From contig DAOTXR010000062.1 in NCBI GenBank assembly GCA_034435375.1, positions 1-64,000 on the forward strand: 64,000 nt of DNA, in the 5' to 3' direction. Both the position numbers and the translations under genes were made by a program. The stretch comes from DAOTXR01 sp034435375 (GTDB taxonomy: Bacteria; Chloroflexota; Anaerolineae; Aggregatilineales; UBA3940). A model generated the notes under the pieces. The model worked only from the letters and a program-made list of their open reading frames with translations, searched no databases and was not told the origin of the DNA. Below are positions 26,074-34,250 of this stretch, one piece after another (the stretch's first letter is position 1; the number at the start of each line of letters is the position of its first letter).

Positions 26074-26103
26074 TTGCAGCTATTCCAGGGCTTGGGGTAT
26101 AAT
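26074..26103 (+). promoter_or_regulatory. promoter of the unknown gene at 26190
   Basis: TTGCAG (26074-26079), an 18-base spacer and a perfect TATAAT (26098-26103). It repeats the pattern seen before tRNA-Leu. Confidence 0.6.
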
Positions 26104-26189
26104 CGCTCCGCGACGACAATCCTCGCACCGATCAAGTTGCATGATCCCCATTCGAACTACGTCTCAGCTTGGCAGGGAGGCTGTCCCAG

Positions 26190-27782
26190 GTGTTACAGCG
26201 ACGAACCCAGACTGCAGAATACTGGGTTGATGAACTTCAGATAGAACCATCGGACATCGAGTACCTCTACAGCGTCCTGCTTGAGCATGAAACTCCCCTC
26301 ACGATAGACGAGATGGCGCTGTATCTCGTGCGCTATCGCGTCCAGAGAGAGGAAGAGGAACTGGCCCGCGCCGCGAGGCCCCACGAGGTTTACCAGCCGT
26401 GCAATACATACGAGATCGGTCAGGAAATGGCTTTCCCCCAGTTCGGGTATGCCGTGGGGAAAGTGATCGCCACGCGGCCGGGCGAAAACAAGGATGACGG
26501 GCCGTTTACTGTCATCCAGGTCGAGCTTAGGGATGGCCGAATAGTCGATCTCGCCAGCAACTTGAGCACAGATCATGTCCTCAATCACGTCGTGCAAACT
26601 GAGGCAGAACTCGAACAGCCTGCCCTGACACCAGAAGAGCTGTTTATAGAATACGGTGGGAGCGTGACCGACGCGCTTGAGATGCAGCTCAATCAGCATG
26701 ACGACCTGGTGCGGGTGGCCGGTCGTTGGTTCCCTCGTTCACTGCTGGCAGAAGTCAACATAGGGCACTTAAACCTGGCTGAAGCCGTGCTGGATATCCA
26801 CGGTGGGGGGCCGATGACGACATCAGACCTGCTGGCCCAGATCGGGATGATGCAGGGCATCAACCCCCGCCTAGCCGAGTTCTCGATGAACTATGGAATG
26901 CAGGAGGATCCACGTTTCGACGAGGTCGGCCCGGCAGGCCAGGTGTTGTGGTACCTGACTCGTATGGAACCGCCAGAAGTGCGGACGCCGCCTCCCAGGC
27001 TGGCTTACGAGCCGATTGAGTATGATCCACAGGTGCTCACGCCAGAACTACGTGCGCTTGAGCTGGAGATTGAGGACGAACACTCCAAAATTCCTGTGCA
27101 ACGCAGCGCGCGCCCGCAATCTGTCCGGGTGGTCATGACGTACGCCCATCGACGTTCGGGCACTTTACCCCTCTCCCACCAATTACGACGCATGTTCCCC
27201 ACCGCCTATGAATCGCCGCGCATCCGCTTCACCGTCATTGACCTAGAAACGGGCGATACGATTCCAGCCTGGGTCGTTCGGCCTGGTGGGTATGTCTACG
27301 GGTTAGCCGACTGGTTCGAGAAGCACGATGTGCCAGTGGGCGGCTACCTCACTGTCGAGCGTACAGACACGCCAGGCATTGTGGGGATAAGCTATGCCAG
27401 ACGCAGTCCACGCAAGGAGTGGCTGCGTACAGCATTGGTGGAAGGTAACCGTCTGCGCTTCGAGAATCAACAGCGGGTGATCGGCTGTGACTATGACGAG
27501 TTGACAGCTATCAATGTGGTGGACGATCTGGCAGTAGATATGCTGTGGAAACGGGTGCTCGAACGCCGCATTCCGCTTGCTAACCTGATGTTAGACATCA
27601 GCCGTGAATTGGCGGCACTGAACCCACAGGGCTACTTCCACGCCAAGACGCTGTACAGCGCAATTAACATTGTGCGTCGCTGCCCCCCTGGCCCGATCTT
27701 CAGTAACTTGGTCCGCATGCCTGAATTCGAAGACTTGGGCAGCCTATATTGGCGGCTGAAGGACACACACACCAACACCTAA
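26190..27782 (+). CDS. Unknown protein with winged-helix-like segments
   Basis: This 530-residue soluble protein is not one I can name. The N terminus has a short helix-turn-helix-like segment (L-T-I-D-E-M-A-L-Y-L). Two regions end in a D-D-L-V-R-V-A-G-R-W-F or D-P-R-F-D-E-V-G-P-A-G pattern (about 165-190 and 215-262). That ending is typical of HARE-HTH or related winged-helix domains that bind DNA or histone-like tails, so nucleic-acid binding is likely but unproved. GTG 26190 is preceded by GGGAGG with nine bases between. A promoter lies at 26074-26103. The next gene, which also ends in a winged-helix-like segment, starts 39 bases after the stop. Confidence 0.65.
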   Translation: MLQRRTQTAEYWVDELQIEPSDIEYLYSVLLEHETPLTIDEMALYLVRYRVQREEEELARAARPHEVYQPCNTYEIGQEMAFPQFGYAVGKVIATRPGENKDDGPFTVIQVELRDGRIVDLASNLSTDHVLNHVVQTEAELEQPALTPEELFIEYGGSVTDALEMQLNQHDDLVRVAGRWFPRSLLAEVNIGHLNLAEAVLDIHGGGPMTTSDLLAQIGMMQGINPRLAEFSMNYGMQEDPRFDEVGPAGQVLWYLTRMEPPEVRTPPPRLAYEPIEYDPQVLTPELRALELEIEDEHSKIPVQRSARPQSVRVVMTYAHRRSGTLPLSHQLRRMFPTAYESPRIRFTVIDLETGDTIPAWVVRPGGYVYGLADWFEKHDVPVGGYLTVERTDTPGIVGISYARRSPRKEWLRTALVEGNRLRFENQQRVIGCDYDELTAINVVDDLAVDMLWKRVLERRIPLANLMLDISRELAALNPQGYFHAKTLYSAINIVRRCPPGPIFSNLVRMPEFEDLGSLYWRLKDTHTNT

Positions 27783-27821
27783 GGCCTGACCCGCTCTGTG
27801 CAACCCGGAGGAAAGCCCACC

Positions 27822-28268
27822 GTGACGAGACCCATGATGCCATCCAGTCTGGTCAAGCCGACCATGAACACACAGTTTCACATTGACTACGATTGGTGGG
27901 AGCAGTCAGGCAAGGAATTCCGTCTGGTCTTGCGGCAACTGTGCGAAGAGTACGGTGCAGAAAAAATCCCCGACGATGCTCAAGATGTCATGATCGACTG
28001 GGTTGACCCGGTCACGGCTCAGGTGGTCCGCGTCACTCCACTGATGTACATCGTGTTGACACAATGCAGTCAGCACCCGGAGTACATCACCGATCGGACT
28101 TCATTGGTAGAGGCAGTGTTCCGGGCACTATTGGCTAGCGGCAACCGCCCCATGACTCCGATCGAGCTGGCTGAGCGGACAGGTCGTCCGGCAGAGACTA
28201 TCCTCCGCACACTGTCAGGCCGCTCGGTGTACAAGGGCATCCGCCCGGTTTTCAAAGCCACCCTCTGA
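27822..28268 (+). CDS. Unknown protein with C-terminal winged-helix-like domain
   Basis: This 148-residue protein is unnamed. The first half (H-I-D-Y-D-W-W-E-Q-S-G-K-E-F) is a distinctive Trp-rich motif, and the second half (M-T-P-I-E-L-A-E-R-T-G-R-P-A-E-T-I-L-R-T-L, about 108-128) reads as a helix-turn-helix followed by a short wing. GTG 27822 is chosen because GGAGGA at 27807-27812 lies nine bases upstream; a GTG at 27798 lacks this. It follows the 530-residue gene by 39 bases and shares its helix-turn-helix flavour, so the pair may work together in regulation. Confidence 0.65.
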   Translation: MTRPMMPSSLVKPTMNTQFHIDYDWWEQSGKEFRLVLRQLCEEYGAEKIPDDAQDVMIDWVDPVTAQVVRVTPLMYIVLTQCSQHPEYITDRTSLVEAVFRALLASGNRPMTPIELAERTGRPAETILRTLSGRSVYKGIRPVFKATL

Positions 28269-28304
28269 CCACAGCAGTTCCTATAGTTTCGCCCATCTAT
28301 GCGT

Positions 28305-28333
28305 TTGACGGATCGGCAGCAGTCAGTTAGAAT
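28305..28333 (+). promoter_or_regulatory. promoter of tRNA-Arg
   Basis: TTGACG (28305-28310), a 17-base spacer and TAGAAT (28328-28333), ending ten bases before the tRNA. Confidence 0.65.
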
Positions 28334-28342
28334 GCGCCTCGT

Positions 28343-28415
28343 GCCCCCGTAGCTCAAGGGACAGAGCAACTGCCTTCTAAGCAGTGGGCTGCAGGTTCGA
28401 GTCCTGCCGGGGGCG
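28343..28415 (+). tRNA. tRNA-Arg (anticodon TCT)
   Basis: Cloverleaf: acceptor GCCCCCG/CGGGGGC (28343-28349 with 28408-28414), D stem GCTC/GAGC, anticodon stem ACTGC/GCAGT (28369-28373 with 28381-28385) with loop CTTCTAA, T stem GCAGG/CCTGC with TTCGAGT. The anticodon at 28376-28378 is TCT, arginine. Discriminator G28415; CCA is not encoded. A T-rich stretch follows directly, but no clear terminator hairpin. Confidence 0.95.
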
Positions 28416-28555
28416 TTTTCTTGCCCACCATCACCTTTGGTACCGTCAACACGCCAGGTGGTCACCCGCCGTCCTCTCCACCTGAAACCACCAATCCACT
28501 GCGATATAATCTTCTAATATAAGACCAGTTCAGTCACAAATTGTCAGGAAACGCC

Positions 28556-29701
28556 ATGCGCATCCTTGCAGTGGACATCGGTACCGGCACGCAGGACATC
28601 CTGCTGTTTGATACCAATCTCCAGCCGGAGAACTGCTTCAAACTGGTTATGCCCTCTCCAACTATAAGGGTCGCGCACGGGATCAGAGCCGCCACTCGAC
28701 GCGGTATCCCTCTGTTGCTGACAGGGGTGACCATGGGCGGTGGTCCTAGCCACTGGGCTGCACGCGACCACGCTGCGGCCGGGTACTCTGTCTTCGCGAC
28801 ACCCGAAGCGGCCCGTACACTAGACGACGATCTGAAGATGGTTAGCCAGATGGGAATCGAGATCGTCAGCGAGGAGGAGGCAGCACAACTGCGTCACCAG
28901 TACGATGAGCTGCTGCACATTAACCTGCATGACTTCGACTACGACATGATCGCAAGCGCATTCAAGCAGTTTGGAGTCGACATGACGCTCGATGGCGTGG
29001 CCGTTGCGGTGTTCGATCACGGGGCCGCACCACCTGGCGTCTCGGATCGCCAGTTCCGGTTCGATTATCTGGACGAGCGCATCCGGGCCGGCAGCGCCCT
29101 CTCGGCGTTCGCTTTTGATTCAGGATCAGTTCCAGCGATTATGACGCGACTCCGTGCCGTTGTAACAAGCTCCACCACCACAGGCATGCCGGATGACCTC
29201 CGTCTGATGGTCATGGATACAGCACCGGCAGCTATCCTGGGCGCAACACTCGATCCACAGATAGGACAGCGGGATCGGGTGTTGGTGGTTAACCTGGGAA
29301 ACTTCCACACACTATCGTTTCGCCTGGGACCAGACGGCGTAGAAGGTGTATTTGAGCATCACACTGGTCTGCTGAATACCAAGAAGATAGATGACCTGAT
29401 CCGGTCGCTGGCCGCCTCATCGCTCCGCCATGAAGATGTTTTTGACGACCATGGGCACGGAGCATTGATCTACACCTCAGAACCGATGGAGCTTGACTTC
29501 GTCGGCGTGACGGGGCCACGTCGCAGGTTGATGGCCCAGTCTTCGCTACCCACCTACTTCGCTGCGCCTTATGGAGATATGATGATGGCAGGCTGCTTAG
29601 GGCTGGTGCGTGCCTGGGGAGACATATACAAGCAGGATCAGGCCACCATCTTGGACAGCCTGAGAGGCTCTACACTTGGCGCACCGTGGGATCATATGTG
29701 A
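28556..29701 (+). CDS. DUF1786 family protein
   Basis: This 381-residue protein belongs to a family often labelled as pyruvate formate-lyase activating, a name that is probably wrong. The N terminus A-V-D-I-G-T-G-T-Q-D is a phosphate-1 loop of the actin/Hsp70/sugar-kinase fold, and V-V-N-L-G-N-F-H-T near residue 245 fits the second phosphate loop. It has no radical SAM CxxxCxxC motif. Homologues occur in Chloroflexota and archaea. ATG 28556 follows CAGGAA; an in-frame TTG at 28541 is a weaker option. A TATAAT lies at 28505-28510 but its -35 is poor. Confidence 0.8.
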   Translation: MRILAVDIGTGTQDILLFDTNLQPENCFKLVMPSPTIRVAHGIRAATRRGIPLLLTGVTMGGGPSHWAARDHAAAGYSVFATPEAARTLDDDLKMVSQMGIEIVSEEEAAQLRHQYDELLHINLHDFDYDMIASAFKQFGVDMTLDGVAVAVFDHGAAPPGVSDRQFRFDYLDERIRAGSALSAFAFDSGSVPAIMTRLRAVVTSSTTTGMPDDLRLMVMDTAPAAILGATLDPQIGQRDRVLVVNLGNFHTLSFRLGPDGVEGVFEHHTGLLNTKKIDDLIRSLAASSLRHEDVFDDHGHGALIYTSEPMELDFVGVTGPRRRLMAQSSLPTYFAAPYGDMMMAGCLGLVRAWGDIYKQDQATILDSLRGSTLGAPWDHM

Positions 29702-29810
29702 ACGCTGTTACTGAATACTCCCATAAACACGAAGAACAAAAGACACAGGGCGGCTTGGCATAGCACCTCACGCCTCTGTTGACCATACTCCCCTTGTTCA
29801 GTCACCAGAC
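29702..29810. other. gap between convergent DUF1786 and coxD genes
   Basis: These 109 bases separate two convergent genes. I see no reading frame and no convincing terminator hairpin on either strand. Confidence 0.4.
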
Positions 29811-30098
29811 CTAGACTGAGCCGATCAGCAACGCCGCAGCGATCAGAATGACAAAGGGAATCGGGATCAGGAAGATGTAAGTATACCACGGACTGTCCGT
29901 CTTAAGGTGCATGTAGAACATGGCAACCAAGACAACCTTAGTTGCGGCTAGGGCGACCAGGATCGGTACAGTCTGAAAAGGCAAAAGCGAAACCCCTACC
30001 TCCACAGCCGTCAGCACAGCCAACACCAGGAATACGGCCAGATAGTTAGGTCGCTTCTCTTTCTGCATACCTTCTTCTTGAGTGTACTCCACCGTCAT
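29811..30098 (-). CDS. coxD: Cytochrome c oxidase subunit IV (prokaryotic type)
   Basis: This 95-residue protein has three predicted membrane helices (about 18-38, 44-64 and 72-94) and the family residues K-V-V-L-V-A-M-F-Y-M-H-L-K in the second helix, as in bacterial COX4-type subunits of caa3 and bo3 oxidases. It probably assists assembly or stability rather than catalysis. GGAGAG just before the ATG at 30098 supports the start. It is the last gene of the cox operon, 12 bases after coxC. Confidence 0.88.
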   Translation of the reverse strand: MTVEYTQEEGMQKEKRPNYLAVFLVLAVLTAVEVGVSLLPFQTVPILVALAATKVVLVAMFYMHLKTDSPWYTYIFLIPIPFVILIAAALLIGSV

Positions 30099-30110
30099 TA
30101 CTCTCCACCT

Positions 30111-30908
30111 CTACTCGACCAGATAGATCAACGTGAACAAAACGATCCACACCACATCCACGAAGTGCCAATACAGGCCAAATACCTCAAAGCCCAGGTA
30201 TCGCTCACTGCTGAAGTCTCCGCGTAGAGCCTTAAGCAGCAAGAATACCAATGCCAACAAGCCAACGATGACGTGCATCCCGTGGAAACCTGTTAGGACA
30301 AAGAAGGCCGTACCGAACAATTCGCTCGCGGGCGTGATCCCGTGAAAGAGTAGTTCTTTCCACTCGAAGCCCTGAATGGCAACAAATGTACCGCCCAGCG
30401 CCAAAGTAGCCAGCATGAGCAGCACGAACCGGCTCTGGTTATCGTGCTGGATGGCGTCTAAGGCCAGAACGACGGTAAAGCTGCTGACAATCAGGATAAA
30501 CGTGTTCAGCGCCGACAACGGCATGTTGAGCGTGTCAGGTACGACAATTGCATCTCGTGCCCTGAAAGCCACATAAGCCCCTATCAGCGCAGTGAAAAAC
30601 ATGACCTCCGAAGCGAGGAATACCCACATACCCAGCTTACTGCTGGGCACCCCCATTGACGGCGCCGCGTCGAGGCGTCCCCGCGCTGTCACATAGCGGC
30701 TTACTGGTGAGAGCACAACCGGTGATGGCGCAGGGCCAACCACAGCCGCCATGCTTGGGGACTTCATGTCTGCCGCTTGAACACGAACCTGTCGCACAGA
30801 GCGATCCAGCAGGTAAAGGATGCCCATAACGCCTAGGGCCATTGTGCCGATCAGAATCGGCGGAAGCGCAACAATCAAGAAAAAGAGAACTCTTGGTTCA
30901 AGCTCCAA
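30111..30908 (-). CDS. coxC: Cytochrome c oxidase subunit III
   Basis: This 265-residue protein is a subunit III with the expected motifs: F-L-A-S-E-V-M-F-F (about 96-104), F-H-G-M-H-V-I-V-G (about 208-216) and Y-W-H-F-V-D-V-V-W (about 243-251). It differs from the usual form in having about 85 extra N-terminal residues, with one more membrane helix (about 8-32) and an Ala/Pro-rich linker. The start codon is TTG, chosen because AGGAGG lies eight bases upstream. It sits between a 60-residue membrane ORF and coxD. Confidence 0.93.
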   Translation of the reverse strand: MELEPRVLFFLIVALPPILIGTMALGVMGILYLLDRSVRQVRVQAADMKSPSMAAVVGPAPSPVVLSPVSRYVTARGRLDAAPSMGVPSSKLGMWVFLASEVMFFTALIGAYVAFRARDAIVVPDTLNMPLSALNTFILIVSSFTVVLALDAIQHDNQSRFVLLMLATLALGGTFVAIQGFEWKELLFHGITPASELFGTAFFVLTGFHGMHVIVGLLALVFLLLKALRGDFSSERYLGFEVFGLYWHFVDVVWIVLFTLIYLVE

Positions 30909-30972
30909 TGAACCAACCTCCTACTACTCACCCAGTCTGCTCCGGCAAGTGACAGCTCGCCAAAGGTTTGCT

Positions 30973-31155
30973 TCAGGCCCGCCCAAAGGCCCACACCCCG
31001 ATGCCGATTGCCAGCAGCAGCACCCCCACGATCAGCAGGGTGGTGTTGAGAATGCCGGTTAGGACTAGGGTCAGACCTGCGGCAACGATGATCGGAGCAG
31101 CACTGGGTGAGGGAAGATGAATCTCTCCATGCTGCCCGCTGCTATTGTCGTCCAT
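30973..31155 (-). CDS. Small two-TM oxidase-associated protein
   Basis: This 60-residue protein has a polar N terminus, an H-L-P-S-P-S motif (about 13-18), and two closely spaced membrane helices (about 20-37 and 39-57). The H-x-P-x-x-S motif before two helices is found at the C-terminal end of some oxidase subunit I/III fusions and in small accessory subunits, so this is probably a stand-alone accessory subunit. GAGGGA six bases upstream of the ATG supports it as a real gene. It lies between coxA and coxC, after two strong hairpins. Confidence 0.75.
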   Translation of the reverse strand: MDDNSSGQHGEIHLPSPSAAPIIVAAGLTLVLTGILNTTLLIVGVLLLAIGIGVWAFGRA

Positions 31156-31205
31156 GGATGTCCCTCGAACGTTAAAAATCAGATCAGTGCTCGGTGAGCT
31201 TAAGC

Positions 31206-31243
31206 GTTTCTCTGAAAGTCTTTGAAAAAACTTTCAGAGAAAC
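31206..31243 (-). repeat. perfect inverted repeat (hairpin 1) in the cox operon
   Basis: A perfect 14-bp inverted repeat (31206-31219 and 31230-31243) with a 10-base loop lies between coxA and the small membrane ORF. On the coding (minus) strand it is the second of two tandem hairpins. No U-tract follows the stem, so it does not look like a simple terminator. Confidence 0.85.
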
Positions 31244-31250
31244 CTCAGGC

Positions 31251-31284
31251 TTTGCGAAAAGTAATTCAAATTGCTTTTCGCAAA
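31251..31284 (-). repeat. inverted repeat (hairpin 2) in the cox operon
   Basis: An 11-bp perfect stem (31251-31261 with 31274-31284) that extends inward through A-T pairs and one G-T to a very short loop. It begins five bases after the coxA stop codon on the coding strand. The two hairpins together occupy most of this 133-base intergenic region. Confidence 0.85.
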
Positions 31285-31288
31285 ACAC

Positions 31289-32935
31289 CTAACTCTTTCC
31301 TGATCCATCTTTTTGAAGCTCACGTCGTGCATCCCACAGCGGACGCAGGCTGTGGACCTCGGGAATACGGATAAAATTGTACGCTGGCGGTGGTGATGCC
31401 GTCGCCCATTCTAGCGTGTTGGCCTCCCAGGGATCGTCGCCAGCAACGACACGCCGCTTCAGGCTAACAATGTAATTGATAACAAATACAAGCACAGCCA
31501 GAGCGATCAGGAATGCGCCTATGGTTGCTGCAAAGTTCAGCTCAGTCCAACCACGGTTGGCCGGGTAGTCAAAGTAGCGACGGGGCATCCCCAGCAGGCC
31601 CAAGATATGCATCGGGAAGAAAGTCAGATTGAAGCCCAGGAACATCAACCAGAAAGAAGCCTTGCCGAGCCTCTCATCGAGCATCCAGCCGGTCATCTTG
31701 GGAAGCCAGAAGAATAACGCGGCAAAAATACCAAACACACTGCCGCCAAACAACACATAGTGAAGGTGGGCCACCACCCAATAAGTGTCATGAACTTGGC
31801 GGTCAATGGGCAGGATTGCCTGAAACACACCACTGATGCCGCCGATCAGAAACATGCTCAGAAAGCCAATCGCGTAGAGCAAGGGTGTATCAAACTTGAG
31901 CGACCCACCCATCATGGTAAAGATCCAATTGAACATCTTCACGCCAGTCGGCACAGCAATGATCATCGTCGACAGGACGAAAAACGCCTCCAGCAGCGGT
32001 GGCAAGCCGGTCGTAAACATATGATGAGCCCAGGTAGCAAAGCCCAGCACGCCAATGGCAATCGTCGACCATACGATTGCTCGATAACCGAAGATCGGCT
32101 TACGAGAAAAGACCGGCAACACTTCCGAGATAACACCCATCGCTGGCAGAATCATAATATAGACGGCAGGGTGAGAGTAGAACCAGAACAGATGCTGCCA
32201 TAGGATCGGATCACCGGAGGATGGATCGAAGAATCGGGTGCCCAGGTTACGGTCGGCAAGTTGCATGGCCAAGCCACCAGACAACATCGGTGTAGCCAGC
32301 AGAACCATGAAAGCCATCACCAGCACCGACCAGGTGAACAGCGGCATTTCCCACAAGCTCATTCCAGGGGCACGCATGTTCAGCACAGTTGTAATGAAGT
32401 TCACGGCACCCATTGTGGAAGACGCGCCGATCACCATCAGACTGATGGCCCACAGGTCAACGCCGGTGTAAGGCGAGAAACGCGCCCCTGTAAGCGGCAC
32501 ATATCCAGTCCAGCCAATCGCTGGCGCTCCCTTCGGCATCAACCAACTGCTGTAAAGGACGATCCCACCAAATAAAAACAGCCAGTAGCTCAGTGCATTC
32601 AAACGTGGGAAGGCCATATCTCGTGCGCCGATCTGAAGCGGCACAAGATAGTTGCCCAACCCAGTCAGAATGGGAATGACAAACAAAAAGATCATCGTCG
32701 TACCATGCATCCCAAACACACGGTTGTACTGCACGTCAGACATGATCTGTGCACCGGGAAGCGCCAGTTCGAGGCGGATCAAGAGCGCCAACACGCCACC
32801 CAGCACAAAAAAGAAAAACGCTGTGGACACATAGAGAATACCGATCCGCTTGTGATCGACGGTTGTTAACCAGGCCACCAGGCCCTGTGGCTCCGTAGAA
32901 GCTACGCTGGGGTATGTCGGTGCAGTAGTTGTCAT
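31289..32935 (-). CDS. coxA: Cytochrome c oxidase subunit I, A2-type (caa3)
   Basis: This 548-residue protein is the catalytic heme-copper subunit with about 12 membrane helices. Ligands are visible: heme a His77 (G-M-H-G-T-T) and His392; CuB His255 with Tyr259, and His304-His305; heme a3 His390. The helix VI motif is Y253-S-H-P-A-V-Y rather than G-H-P-E-V-Y, which marks the A2 subfamily, where a Tyr-Ser pair replaces the proton-channel Glu. A G-A-G-G-A-type ribosome site precedes the ATG. It follows coxB by 76 bases and should pump protons in aerobic respiration. Confidence 0.97.
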   Translation of the reverse strand: MTTTAPTYPSVASTEPQGLVAWLTTVDHKRIGILYVSTAFFFFVLGGVLALLIRLELALPGAQIMSDVQYNRVFGMHGTTMIFLFVIPILTGLGNYLVPLQIGARDMAFPRLNALSYWLFLFGGIVLYSSWLMPKGAPAIGWTGYVPLTGARFSPYTGVDLWAISLMVIGASSTMGAVNFITTVLNMRAPGMSLWEMPLFTWSVLVMAFMVLLATPMLSGGLAMQLADRNLGTRFFDPSSGDPILWQHLFWFYSHPAVYIMILPAMGVISEVLPVFSRKPIFGYRAIVWSTIAIGVLGFATWAHHMFTTGLPPLLEAFFVLSTMIIAVPTGVKMFNWIFTMMGGSLKFDTPLLYAIGFLSMFLIGGISGVFQAILPIDRQVHDTYWVVAHLHYVLFGGSVFGIFAALFFWLPKMTGWMLDERLGKASFWLMFLGFNLTFFPMHILGLLGMPRRYFDYPANRGWTELNFAATIGAFLIALAVLVFVINYIVSLKRRVVAGDDPWEANTLEWATASPPPAYNFIRIPEVHSLRPLWDARRELQKDGSGKS

Positions 32936-33011
32936 CCTCGCCCCTCTGAGACTATACCTGAGTTTTTATCTTCAATTCCGCGTAGATCGCCCATCTTGTC
33001 ACACCAATCAT

Positions 33012-34076
33012 CTACTGTTCAAGAAGAAAGGCAATCAGGTCAGAGAGGTCCTGTGCCTCCAGTCGTTCTCCAAAATTCTGCGGCATCAAGCACGTGAAGC
33101 CCTCTACCAGGTAGTCACAGGGCTTCAGAATGGACTCGCGCAAGTACTGTTCTGCAGAAAGACCAGGAACGCGGGTCTCCGCTTTCTGGCCAAGCCCCAG
33201 GAAAGATGGCCCGACCACAAGGGACCCATCCAGCGTATGGCAGGCATTACAACCCAGCGACTCGTACAACACTGCGCCGCGCGCCAAGTCACCTGTCGGT
33301 AGCGGTGAAGTGAGATCGACGCCAATGGGTTGAAACTGGCTGGCCAGCTCGATCTGCCCGGCCATCCAGGCATCGTATTCGGTGCGAGGTACAGCCACCA
33401 CATCGAAGAGCATGGCATAATGCTCCAGGCCACAGTACTCTGCACACTGGCCTGCATAGGTGCCTGGATTGGCTTCAAACCAGACAGTGTTCGTATGCCC
33501 CGGAATGGCATCCATCTTGCCACCCAGCTCAGGCACCCAGAAACTATGAATCACGTCTGCCGAGCGCACTTCAATCTGGACCGCCTCGCCTGCCGGGATG
33601 TAGAGAGCATTGTTTTGGCTGGTCAAGGTGATCCCTGTATCAGGATATTTGAATTCCCAGTACCACTGATGGCCCGTCACTTCGATCACCACAGCATCGG
33701 AGGGCGGGTTGCGCTGCGCCCGCAGGTTCTGAAGTGTCAGAGCGAACAGCACGACCATGATCAGGGCCGGTATCACCGTCCAAACAACCTCCAGACGGGT
33801 ATTGCCTTCTACTTGGTCTGGCACCTCATCAGGATATTGTCGGCGATAACGTACCACGGCGTAGATCAGCAGGCCCTCGACCAGCACAAAGACCACCGCC
33901 GCGATCCCCAGAACAAGCCAGAACAGGTCGGCCACCGAAGCTGCGTTCTCGGATCCTGGCGTCAGCGGAGAAGGCGGCTGAGCAAAGGCCGGTAGAGGAG
34001 TCGCCAGAGCGACAGCCGCCAGGCCTACGATCATGACGAGACGGCAAGACGCACAAGCCACAGCAAGACGCTTCAT
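33012..34076 (-). CDS. coxB: Cytochrome c oxidase subunit II fused to cytochrome c (caa3)
   Basis: This 354-residue protein has a signal peptide (1-32), two membrane helices (about 47-75 and 96-115), a cupredoxin domain and a C-terminal cytochrome c domain. CuA ligands are His177, Cys211, Glu213, Cys215, His219 and Met222. The heme c site is C276-N-A-C-H280 with Met331 as likely sixth ligand. The fused cytochrome makes this a caa3-type enzyme taking electrons from a cytochrome c or an alternative donor. It is the first gene of the cox operon, with AGGAAG nine bases before the ATG and a promoter at 34139-34167. Confidence 0.97.
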   Translation of the reverse strand: MKRLAVACASCRLVMIVGLAAVALATPLPAFAQPPSPLTPGSENAASVADLFWLVLGIAAVVFVLVEGLLIYAVVRYRRQYPDEVPDQVEGNTRLEVVWTVIPALIMVVLFALTLQNLRAQRNPPSDAVVIEVTGHQWYWEFKYPDTGITLTSQNNALYIPAGEAVQIEVRSADVIHSFWVPELGGKMDAIPGHTNTVWFEANPGTYAGQCAEYCGLEHYAMLFDVVAVPRTEYDAWMAGQIELASQFQPIGVDLTSPLPTGDLARGAVLYESLGCNACHTLDGSLVVGPSFLGLGQKAETRVPGLSAEQYLRESILKPCDYLVEGFTCLMPQNFGERLEAQDLSDLIAFLLEQ

Positions 34077-34138
34077 CCTCTATTACTTCCTGAGACAGGA
34101 CATTCGGTTACGCTGACATTCTTGTTGTAACCCGATTG

Positions 34139-34167
34139 AGTATATCCTAATATTATCCCGTTTCCAA
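34139..34167 (-). promoter_or_regulatory. promoter of the cox operon
   Basis: On the minus strand TTGGAA (34162-34167), a 17-base spacer and TATACT (34139-34144), giving a leader of about 57 bases before coxB. Confidence 0.65.
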
Positions 34168-34250
34168 CACTCAGAGCCAACGTCCGTACCATGAAGGAGG
34201 CCCCAAAATCGAACAGCTTATTAATAGTAGCTACTCGCTGGGTGAACGGT

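Noticed and set aside
28070..28465. Open frame on the minus strand crossing tRNA-Arg
   Set aside because: It is a shadow of the tRNA and of the 27822-28268 gene; the tRNA-derived peptide stretch is a well-known artefact.
28455..28484. Weak inverted repeat (CAGGTGG/CCACCTG) after tRNA-Arg
   Set aside because: The stem is only 7 bp with a 16-base loop and no T tract; not a credible terminator.
31760..32203. 147-residue open frame opposite coxA
   Set aside because: It has no domain pattern and lies entirely antisense to coxA.
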